Assembly: GCA_030248135.1 (NCBI GenBank)
Contig: JASANC010004840.1
Coordinates: forward strand, 1 to 36,605
Length of the DNA stretch: 36,605 nucleotides
Direction: 5' to 3'
DNA from: Theristus sp. LFF4_11
Lineage: Eukaryota > Nematoda > Chromadorea > Monhysterida > Xyalidae
The notes beneath the pieces were generated by a model that saw only the letters and a program-made list of their open reading frames with translations, did not search any database and was not told the DNA's origin. Shown one piece after another: positions 28,934 to 36,605 of this stretch. The stretch's first letter is position 1; each line of letters starts with the position of its first letter. The translations under genes were made by a program, and so were the position numbers.

Positions 28934-29430
28934 ACCCGATATATTCTTTGTTCTTACTGTGATTCAAAGTTTCGCGGGCTCTGCATTCTGCGAAATAAAG
29001 TGACACGTTTAAACAAACATAGTTTACTTCAAGCGATGTACTTGGTGTATTTGTCGGTGTGACTTGATTTTCGCGAATTTATGACGATAATAAACGCTGA
29101 CGCTTGTCTTGAATACCACCGTTTCTACAAGATTAAACAAGATCCACAACAATAAAAAAACATTTTCTAAATATGTAAATAATATGCGGTTCCAATTGGT
29201 ACAAAACGTGGGTGGTTTTTTTATCCATGGTTGTTAGGGCACTGCGTGGCCGTTGCAATGTTTGCTGATAGTGGGTGAAGCAAAAATGTTTGCTTATTAC
29301 AAAACCGGGAAAAAAACATTGGGCGTTTTAGAATGTTTGTTTTCGTGCGAAAAAAATCTTTTTTCTCTGTGTCCGTCAAAAAGCATCTCGTCGGCAATTC
29401 TGCTAATGTGCTTTTCCACACTTTTAACGC
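28934..29430. other. Upstream flank of the receptor gene
   Basis: No further gene is recognised. A first exon with the signal peptide of the receptor would be expected here or further right, but none of the short minus-strand frames is convincing. The region is AT-rich and free of the nested families. Confidence 0.4.
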
Positions 29431-29534
29431 TTCAAGGGGCATTCATGAAGCAGTATTTTGTGACGCGTACATGTAGCTGTGTGTTAAAACATATCTGCGA
29501 GGTCAGTAAATACTGCTTCATGAATGCTCCTTAA
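29431..29534. mobile_element. Short palindromic MITE (CATTCATGAAGCAGT type), copy 2
   Basis: TCAAGGGGCATTCATGAAGC on the left and GCTTCATGAATGCTCCTTAA on the right are inverted, with about 55 bp between. It is the same element as at 16621-16716, with a different middle (GTGACGCGTACATGTAGCTG against GTGAACGCGAAGCTATCTTT). Confidence 0.7.
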
Positions 29535-29751
29535 CACTTTCATGAATTGTAATCATAATCACATCCACGCAAAACTGACAATTTAATAACAAATTGTTAG
29601 ATGTCGTTGTCGCACCAACAAGGACATGGTTGTATGTATTGGCATGTGCTCATATCAGGTTTCATGCGTCAGATCCAAAGGTGCCGAAGTTGAAAAACTG
29701 AAAAGTTTGCAAAAAAATAGGAAAGTGCCCAAGTTGAAATTGAAGGTTCGC

Positions 29752-30108
29752 CGGCCCAAAAATTTTTTCGAATCTATCTCTATCAAACAGGTTTTTTCGG
29801 CTCAGCTATTATCTATTTGAAAATTTTTCTCAGCCAGCTATCTATCTAAAAAATTTTGTTTTCGAAGACATGAAATGAGTCAATTTTTAACTAAAATTGA
29901 CCATTTTTGCTCGTAATTCTTGAAAATTTCGCTACTTTTAGGTAAAATATGCATTTTTAACATGATTTTAGTGTATTTTTCATGTTATTTTGCTGTTTTT
30001 ATAGCTGTTTAGCGTTTTAGCTATCTATCTATCAAATTTCAAAATTTTGACCGCCCCCCCAAAGTCACATGCCCCCCCCCCCAACCCCTCGGCGCTGGAA
30101 CAACTATG
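29752..30108 (+). mobile_element. Family E element, left-truncated copy
   Basis: It starts inside the family at CGGCCCAAAAATTTTTTCGA. It runs through TTTTTTCGGCTCAGCTATTA, GCTATCTATCTATCAAATTT, CCCCCCCAAAGTCACATG and GGCGCTGGAACAACTATG at the right end. The left terminal part is absent. G-rich family D sequence (TCCAAACTATGGTAACGTGG) follows directly. Confidence 0.7.
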
Positions 30109-30472
30109 AGGGGGGGGGTCCAAACTATGGTAACGTGGGACCATGGGGGGGGGGGTGTTGCGATTATATTGAGTTGAATGAGTTGCGCGCAGTTTCTTTC
30201 AGATCACAATTGGTGTTTCGATATTCGTTTTATGGACCAGCAAAGAATGTACATTTCATGTAAAGATACCAACACATGGAAAAACAACAGAATGAAAAAC
30301 ATGTTGAGAGAAATGCAACACAGAACACACAGCGCAGCTTGAAGTCCAAAAATTGCAGCATGTGCGCGCAACAGTGAGAGCTCAATTGAAACTGTGAGAT
30401 AACGCGTATTTTTTCTCGCGGTAGTTTTTCCGAGACAGGGGATGCATTTTTTCAAAATTTTCTGTGGGGGGG
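30109..30472 (+). mobile_element. Family D fragment with an unknown ~290-bp insertion
   Basis: GGTCCAAACTATGGTAACGT is family D. After a G10 run the sequence leaves the family at TTGCGATTATATTGAG (about 30160) and returns at GCATTTTTTCAAAATTTTCT (about 30443). The inserted part has no recognised family, coding frame or clear ends. GGGGGGTG before and AGGGGATG after may be a decayed 8-bp duplication. Confidence 0.5.
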
Positions 30473-30480
30473 GGTCCACC

Positions 30481-30738
30481 TAGGGTTGTTAAAAAAAAAC
30501 AAAAATCGCCAATTTTGTTTTTTTTAAATAAAAAAAAATTCAAAAATCAAAGTGGTGCTAAATCAATCAGGGAGTCCGAAGAACCACATATGATATGCAA
30601 GCGCCTCCCGAATGACTCCCGTATGGCGGAACTTTGCAGATTTTGTTTTGGTGACCTCAATTACCCCTTTTCCAAACCGTCACCATTTTTGTTTTTTTTA
30701 ATCACTTTTTTTAATTTTAATTTTTTTTAACAACCCTA
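30481..30738 (+). mobile_element. Family A element, internally deleted copy (258 bp)
   Basis: Both ends are present (TAGGGTTGTTAAAAAAAAAC, and TTTAACAACCCTA), with CAATCAGGGAGTCCGAAGAA in between. The element jumps from CAAACCGTCACCA straight to TTTTTGTTTTTTTTAATCAC and so lacks some 450 bp. Flanks GGTCCACC and CCTCCACG agree at 5 of 8 positions. Confidence 0.75.
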
Positions 30739-30746
30739 CCTCCACG

Positions 30747-31301
30747 TAGAAATGTAACGGTCAAAAAAAATTTTTTTTTAAATTTTTTTTAAAAAGTAAA
30801 AAAAATGGGTTGGCACGTTTTATGATATTACGCTCCAGTTAACTCACGCTCCAACATTGGATGTTCTCGGACATTGCTAAAACGGACCTAAACCTAAAAG
30901 CCAAACCTAAGCCTAATCTTAAACGAAACCTGTTCCTAACCTAATCCTAACCTAAGCCAAGCCTTTTTAAGGAAGCAGGAATCAAAATAACTGCGTTTTG
31001 AACGAGTTTTTGTTGAGGGCGGAGCGTGTGCAGGCGCGCCAGTGGATCATGAGCAATGAGCAATGCGGATGCGGGGCAGGTGCATATCATAATGAAGCGT
31101 TGCGAAAAAAATGAGCATTTTTTTATTTTTTTTATTAAAAATTTTTGAAATTTTTTCTTTAATGTGCCCTGAAAATGCCGTTTTTGGCATAATTTTTCGA
31201 AAGTTCAACAAAATTTTCTTTGACTTTACCTTGTCACTTAGTCTTCAACGCTGCAGGTGGTATTCTGGATCGATTTATCGACTGTTTTCAGCCTTGGTGA
31301 G
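30747..31301 (-). mobile_element. Family B element, partial copy split by G and D insertions
   Basis: It starts TAGAAATGTAACGGTCAAAA. It is interrupted by the family G element 30807-31104, then continues AAAAAAATGAGCATTTTTTT through TTGAACTTTCGAAA-type sequence (inverted shared box) to CAGCCTTGGTGAG. There a family D element begins (31302). The rest of this B copy is not in the window. Confidence 0.8.
30807..31104 (+). mobile_element. Family G element, copy 2 (298 bp)
   Basis: It runs from GGGTTGGCACGTTTTATGAT to TAATGAAGCGTTGCG. AAAAAAAT precedes (30799-30806) and follows (31105-31112). It is the inverse of copy 1 at 24611 and about equally long. The middle has CCTAACCTAATCCTAACCTA and other CCTAA words. 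There are no inverted ends. Confidence 0.85.
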
Positions 31302-31668
31302 CAGTACCGTGGGCCCAAAAAAATTTTCGAAGGGGGGGGGGTATGGTGCCGTGGGGGGGGGGGGTGCCGACCAAAAATTGAGGGGGGTCCAACCTCTGGT
31401 AACGTGGGACCCCCCAGAGGGGGGTCCAAGGGGGGGGGGCATTTTTTAAAAATTTTCTGTGGGGGGGGGTCCACCCACCCCCCACCCCCCATGAAATTTT
31501 TTCGCTTAAATTTTAAAGGAAAAACGCTAAATTTAGCTGCAAAATCTTTGAAATTACAATGAAGATGGTCAAGTTATCATATATTCAGCTTATATTATAG
31601 ACTTTATAGACAAAAAATCATGATTTTCGAAAAAAAATTTAGGATGTGCAGAAAATTTTGGAGGGGGG

Positions 31669-32921
31669 CATAGTTGTTCCAGAGCCGAGGGGTTGGGGGG
31701 GCCGATATAGATAGCTGGAGCAAATTTTCTAGATAGATAGATAGCTGGAAAATTTTGGGGGGGGGGCCGCGGGGGGGGCATGTGACTTTGGGGGGGGGGG
31801 GCGGTCAAAATTTTGAAATTTGATAGATAGATAGCTAAAACGATAAAAAGCAATAAAAACAGCAAAATAATGCTAAAAATACACTAAAAATCAAGTATAA
31901 ACGCGTATTTTATCCAAAATTAGCGAAATTTTCAAGAATTACGAGCAAAAATGGTCAATTTTGGTCAAAAATTGACTCATTTTATGTCTTCGAAGACAAA
32001 ATTTTAAAGATAGATAGCTGGCTGATAAAATTTTTTAGATAGATAATAGGAGCTGAGCCAAAAAAACCTGTCTGATAGAGATAGATTCGAAAAATTTTTG
32101 GGGGGGGGCCGGCCTAGAGATGTAAGGGTCAAAAAAAAAATTTTTTTTTTTAATTTTTTTTTAAAAAAAAGTAAAAAAAAAATGAGCATTTTTTTTTTAT
32201 TTTTTTTATTAAAAATTTTTGAAATTTTTTCTTTAATGTGCCCTGAAAATGCCGTTTTTGGCATAATTTTTCGAAAGTTCAACAAAAATTTTCTTTGACT
32301 TTACCTTGTCACTTAGTCTTCAACGCTGCAGGTGGTATTCTGGATTGATTTATCGACTGTTTTCAGCCTTGGTGAGTGATGATCGACTCGCGCATTGAAG
32401 TACTTGAGCGTCGCAAAGGCTAGTTCAACAAATTCCGATGTCGCTAAGGTGAGATAGAAGCAGAGAACTCACATTTACGCATCGTTTTTCAGGATCTCGA
32501 AAGGTGGAAATTGCACTGTCTGCCACTGCAAGCGTAACTTCGTTGGTTGCTCGTTGCTGTTTCGCCTCGTGTCGTCAGCGTGATCACACCGGTTTGTTGT
32601 GGAACTTGTTTCCATGTTATTTGAGGTGAATTGAGAGGCAAAACACGAGACGTGATGTCGTCGGTGGGAAAATGGGGTCGCCGAAACCAAGTCTGAAATT
32701 TTCACCCTCCTCCCATATGAGTGGGGGTCATATGGTAAGTCGGTGGCTCCTCAGATGGTGATATTCGGACTCCCTGAAAAATTCTGAACAACTTTCATTT
32801 TTAAAAAAAAAAATTTTAAAAAAAAATTTTTTTTTTTTAAAAAAGAAAAAAAATAGAAAATTTTTTTTTTCTTGACATCTCTAGGCCGGCCCCCCCCCAG
32901 CCCCCCCCTAGAACAACTATG
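31669..32921 (+). mobile_element. Family E element containing a family B insertion
   Basis: It starts CATAGTTGTTCCAGAGCCGA and ends CCTAGAACAACTATG. It lies in a G-run, so the duplication (GAGGGGGG / GGGGGGGT) cannot be placed exactly. The body has GATAGATAGATAGC tracts, CATGTGACTTTGGGG, TTATGTCTTCGAAGACAAAA and a GGGGGGGGCCGGCC block where family B is inserted. Without that insertion it is about 480 bp. Confidence 0.8.
32115..32883 (-). mobile_element. Family B element, copy 2 (769 bp)
   Basis: The ends are TAGAGATGTAAGGGTCAAAA and TTCTTGACATCTCTA. The target GGCCGGCC is at 32107-32114 and 32884-32891, exact. The body is nearly identical to the copies at 22963, 34859 and 35659, including CATATGAGTGGGGGTCATAT. 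Confidence 0.92.
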
Positions 32922-33046
32922 GGGGGGGTCTCTGCCCCGCCAGACAAAATTTCATGGGGGTGTGGGGGGGGGTGTCGGCCAAATTTTCGAGGGGGGGTCC
33001 GATGGGGGGGGGTGCCCGGTTTTAGGGGGGTGGCACGGTGCCCCCC

Positions 33047-34076
33047 TAGGGTTAGGGGAAAAAAATCCGGATTTTTTTTTAAATTAAAAAAAAATTAAAA
33101 AAAAATTTTTTTTACAAGTTAGGTTTGTTCGAAGCGTCTCGTCGAGCTGAGTTCATCTAGACTATTTTCAGAACGATCCGGAAAACTATAAGAGCGAAAA
33201 TCGTGTTTTATTGAAATTATGTCCATTTCATAGAGGGAAAGTTGCATTTTCAACAGTAAAACAGGACAATTTTCGACGTGTACTTGAATATTGAACCGTT
33301 CTTAGTTGTTCCTCTTTAGAAAATTACCAAAATTTGACTGTGTTCAAAAATTCCTGTTTGCTGTAGCTAAGTCGGCAACCCCTGTCGACCCGGTCGCCCC
33401 CCCCCAAGACACTTACTTTCAGGTTCAACCAGCTATGCTATCTGCCACATGGCGAGAGCCCACTCTTCAAATCATCGTATCGAAAACACGTACCATGATT
33501 TCGCGATCACGTTGCGGGCAACTGACAGACGCAAGTTTAACACGTTAGTTTAGCTCAGCACGCAAGTTTTAACATGTGGCCATGTTATCGGGTATCTGAA
33601 AAACGGTCGTGTGATGTGGTATTAACCAACATCCCCGCTCCAATTGTTTAACAATATATCGCACAACTCCATTGTAGACCTATAACGTACGCCAATCAAC
33701 AAGATATCATGTTCATCTCATGGCCTACCGACTGAAAAAACATGTTCTAAGTTGCAAGAAAACGATTTCTGAAACGGAATTTCAATTCAGTTAAGTCATT
33801 TCAACGCTAAAAATTGACTCTAGAAGTCATCCAAATCGAAAAACATGGAGTACGTCGGTCAAAATGACCAAATAATGACATGTACCTAAGCACACAAAGA
33901 AGTTGGGAAGAAAATTTGGTTTGAACTTTCAAAAAATTATGCCATAAATCAAATTTTCAGAGCAAAGTAGAAGAAAAAATTTTTAAATTTTTTTTAAGTT
34001 TGAAAAAAAAAATCCAAATTTAAAAAAAAACGAAAAAAAAAATAAAAAAAATTTTTTTTCAAAGCCCCTAACCCTA
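33047..34076 (+). mobile_element. Family C element, copy 2 (1030 bp)
   Basis: It is almost identical to 21086-22107: the differences are few substitutions and homopolymer lengths (for example CCCCCCCCC against CCCCCCC near 33400). The ends are TAGGGTTAGGGG and CCCCTAACCCTA. Flanks TGCCCCCC and TGCTTCCC agree at 6 of 8 positions. The high identity means recent movement. Confidence 0.9.
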
Positions 34077-34094
34077 TGCTTCCCCCCACCCCCC

Positions 34095-34806
34095 TAGGGT
34101 TGTTAAAAAAAACAAAAATCGTCATTTTTGTTTAAAAAAAAATTTTTTTTTAAATTTCAAAAATCAAAGTTGTGCTAAATCAATCAGGGAGTCCGAAGAA
34201 CCACATATGATATGCAAGCGCCTCCCGAATGACTCCCATATGACGGAACTTTGCAGATTTTGTTTTGGTGACCTCAATTACCCCTCTTCCAAACCGTCAC
34301 CATGCCTCTTCTTGTGTTTTGACCTCCAAAACGTCACTAATTGTCCCCAGCTAAACTAATGCTAAAGTGAAGACAAACATACCGCCTTGAAATTCGATCA
34401 ATTCTTCTGATGGTGTTGCGACGACACGACACGAAGCAGCAAGCAACCAGACAACGTAGCGCTTGCAAACGGAGCAGCGAGCACAATCGGACGCTCTGCG
34501 AGGCGAATCGTCACCTTATCTGCATCGGAAATGGTAGGCCAAGCTTTGGGACGCTCAAAAACTTCATCGCAGATGTTGTCGTAGCCTAAAATCAGTCGGT
34601 AAAACGGCCCAAAATCGACTGCTAAAGGTTTTACGAGGTATAATCAAAGAAAATTTTTGTTGAACTTTCGAAAAATTTTGCCAAAATTGAGGTTTTCAGA
34701 GCATATTAGAGGAAAATTTTTCGAATTAAAAAAAAAAAATCGGCATTTTTGTTTTTTTTTAATCACTTTTTAAAAAAAAAATTTTCATTTTTGTTTAACA
34801 ACCCTA
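34095..34806 (+). mobile_element. Family A element, complete copy (712 bp)
   Basis: The ends are TAGGGTTGTTAAAAAAAACA and TGTTTAACAACCCTA. The target CACCCCCC is at 34087-34094 and 34807-34814, exact. It matches 19545-20260 throughout, with a small duplication (AGCAAGCAACC) near 34437 and the same shared box GTTGAACTTTCGAAAAATTT. Confidence 0.92.
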
Positions 34807-34858
34807 CACCCCCCCCCCCCACCCGACGGTCTCTGGTCATAGTTGTTCTAGGGGGGGG

Positions 34859-35633
34859 TAGAGATGTCAAGAAAAAAAAAATTTTCTATTTTTTTTCTTT
34901 TTTTTAAAAAAAAATTTTTTTTTTTTAAATTTTTTTTTTTAAAAATGAAAGTTGTTCAGAATTTTTCAGGGAGTCCGAATATCACCATCTGAGGAGCCAC
35001 CGACTTACCATATGACCCCCACTCATATGGGAGGAGGGTGAAAATTTCAGACTTGGTTTCGGCGACCCCATTTTCCCACCGACGACATCACGTCTCGTGT
35101 TTTGCCTCTCAATTCACCTCAAATAACATGGAAACAAGTTCCACAACAAACCGGTGTGATCACGCTGACGACACGAGGCGAAACAGCAACGAGCAACCAA
35201 CGAAGTTACGCTTGCAGTGGCAGACAGTGCAATTTCCACCTTTCGAGATCCTGAAAAACGATGCGTAAATGTGAGTTCTCTGCTTCTATCTCACCTTAGC
35301 GACATCGGAATTTGTTGAACTAGCCTTTGCGACGCTCAAGTACTTCAATGCGCGAGTCGATCATCACTCACCAAGGCTGAAAACAGTCGATAAATCAATC
35401 CAGAATACCACCTGCAGCGTTGAAGACTAAGTGACAAGGTAAAGTCAAAGAAAATTTTTGTTGAACTTTCGAAAAATTATGCCAAAAACGGCATTTTCAG
35501 GGCACATTAAAGAAAAAATTTCAAAAATTTTTAATAAAAAAAATAAAAAAAAAAAATGCTCATTTTTTTTTTACTTTTTTTTTTAAAAAAAAAATTAAAA
35601 AAAAAAATTTTTTTTTTGACCCTTACATCTCTA
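34859..35633 (+). mobile_element. Family B element, copy 3 (775 bp)
   Basis: The ends are TAGAGATGTCAAGAAAAAAA and TTTTGACCCTTACATCTCTA. It sits in a G-run with GGGGGGGG on each side (34851-34858, 35634-35641), compatible with an 8-bp duplication but not provable in a homopolymer. The core is as in the other copies. Confidence 0.88.
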
Positions 35634-35658
35634 GGGGGGGGGCCTGGGGGGGCCGGCC

Positions 35659-36395
35659 TAGAGATGTCAAGAAAAAAAATTTTCTATTTTTTTTTTTAAA
35701 TTTTTTTAAATTTTTTTTTCAAATGAAAGTTGTTCAGAATTTTTCAGGGAGTCCGAATATCACCATCTGAGGAGCCACCGACTTACCATATGACCCCCAC
35801 TCATATGGGAGGAGGGTGAAAATTTCAGACTTGGTTTCGGCGACCCCATTTTCCCACCGACGACATCACGTCTCGTGTTTTGCCTCTCAATTCACCTCAA
35901 ATAACACGGAAACAAGTTCAACAACAAACCGGTGTGATCATGCTGACGACACGAGGCGAAACAGCAACGAGCAACCAACGAAGTTACGCTTGCAGTGGCA
36001 GACAGTGCAATTTCGACCTTTCGAGATCCTGAAAAACGATGCGTAAATGTGAGTTCTCTGCTTCTATCTCACCTTAGCGGCATCGGAATTTGTTGAACTT
36101 GCCTTTGCGACGCTCAAGTACTTCAATGCGCGAGTCGATCATCACTCACCAAGGCTAAAAACAGTCGATAAATCAATCCAGAATACCACCTGCAGCGTTG
36201 AAGACTAAGTGACAAGGTAAAGTCAAAGAAAATTTTTGTTGAACTTTCGAAAAATTATGCCAAAAACGGCATTTTCAGGGCACATTAAAGAAAAAATTTC
36301 AAAAATTTTTAATAAAAAAAATAAAAAAAATGCTCATTTTTTTTTACTTTTAAAAAAAAATTAAAAAAAAATTTTTTTTGCCCCTTACATCTCTA
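35659..36395 (+). mobile_element. Family B element, copy 4 (737 bp)
   Basis: The ends are TAGAGATGTCAAGAAAAAAA and TGCCCCTTACATCTCTA. Flanks GGCCGGCC (35651-35658) and GGCCGGCT (36396-36403) agree at 7 of 8. It occupies the same place in family E as the copy at 32115. Confidence 0.9.
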
Positions 36396-36605
36396 GGCCG
36401 GCTATCTATCTGAAAAATTTTGTCTTCGAAGACCTAAAATGAGTCAATTTTTGACCAAAATTGACCATTTTTGCTTGTAATTCTTGAAAATTTCGCTAAT
36501 TTCAGGTAAAATACGCGTTTATACTTGATTTTTAGTGTATTTTAGCATTATTTTGCTGTTTTTATAGCTTTTTAGCGTTTTAGCTATCTATCTATCAAAT
36601 TTCAA

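Larger units (their letters stand above)
31302..36605 (+). mobile_element. Family D element, copy 3, runs off the window
   Basis: It starts CAGTACCGTGGGCCCAAAAA after TTGGTGAG inside a family B copy. Its own sequence shows at 31302-31668, 32922-33046 and 34807-34837. The rest is nested: E (31669-32921), C (33047-34076), A (34095-34806) and another E from 34838. The right end GGTACTG is not found before 36605; it should be followed by TTGGTGAGTGATG. Confidence 0.7.
34838..36605 (-). mobile_element. Family E element, two family B insertions, runs off the window
   Basis: It begins CATAGTTGTTCTAGGGGGGG, the inverse of the end at 32921. Its own sequence is seen at 34838-34858, 35634-35658 and from 36396 on (GCTATCTATCTGAAAAATTT, TTGTCTTCGAAGACCTAAAA, ACGCGTTTATACTTG). 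It continues beyond the right edge. Part of the E sequence expected at 36404 (TTATCTATC with CAGCTATT) is shorter than in the copy at 31669. Confidence 0.75.

Noticed and set aside
34859..36395. A 76-codon open frame (starting MKISDLVSATPFSHRRHHVS) present in four family B copies at 23263-23493, 32475-32705, 35038-35268 and 35816-36046
   Set aside because: The copies are nearly identical over their whole length, so the shared frame says nothing about selection. The related family A does not keep it, and it resembles no protein I know. A dN/dS test over many diverged copies could revive it.

Overview
This window is nuclear DNA from an invertebrate animal. It has spliceosomal introns with TTTCAG-type acceptors, three recognisable split genes in 36.6 kb, and very many non-autonomous DNA transposons. 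The start of the Sm-F protein ([19 protein letters not shown]) and an ionotropic-receptor gene without the usual large amino-terminal domain fit an ecdysozoan. A nematode, perhaps an early-branching one, is my favoured guess; a tardigrade or another protostome is not excluded.

Layout. 1-3.4 kb: no gene, scraps of repeats. 3.4-6.3 kb: two copies, in opposite orientation, of a 1.14-kb Tc1/mariner fold-back element made from the 3' halves of dead transposases. 6.5-9.9 kb: a higher-order satellite built from ~280-, 172- and 149-bp units. 9.9-12.6 kb: a 140-bp TATA-containing repeat in three copies, a near-perfect hairpin MITE, and a doubtful secreted-protein exon. 13.3-15.8 kb (+): an eight-exon phytanoyl-CoA dioxygenase-domain gene (PHYHD1-like) whose last exon runs into a tRNA-derived SINE. 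16.87-18.16 kb (-): a complete four-exon Sm-F gene, convergent with it. 25.97-26.75 kb: a pogo/Tigger-like fold-back element. 27.1-28.8 kb (-): a two-exon ionotropic glutamate-receptor-like channel.

The most unusual part is 18.39-25.47 kb and 29.75 kb to the end. Both are Russian-doll nests of non-autonomous elements. I could define seven families by their ends. Most copies are flanked by exact 8-bp target duplications, and for several the inserted and empty sites both occur in this window. I name them provisionally: A (ends TAGGGTTGTTAAA), B (TAGAGATGTMA), C (TAGGGTTAGGGG), D (CAGTACCGTGGGC, G-rich), E (CATAGTTGTTCYAG, with GATA repeats), F (CAGTAGCGAAAG, G-rich) and G (no clear inverted ends, with telomere-like CCTAA blocks). 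8-bp duplications and YARNG-type ends suggest the hAT superfamily for A-C and probably D and F. In the first nest the insertions are seven deep. Families A, B and C have different ends and bodies but share a ~65-bp box near one end. No transposase for any of them is present, so they must be moved from elsewhere.

The three host genes are unrelated and show no joint function: Sm-F is a core spliceosome protein, the dioxygenase is a metabolic enzyme, and the receptor is a membrane channel. All coordinates were read by eye; exon borders rest on splice signals, reading phase and remembered family patterns.
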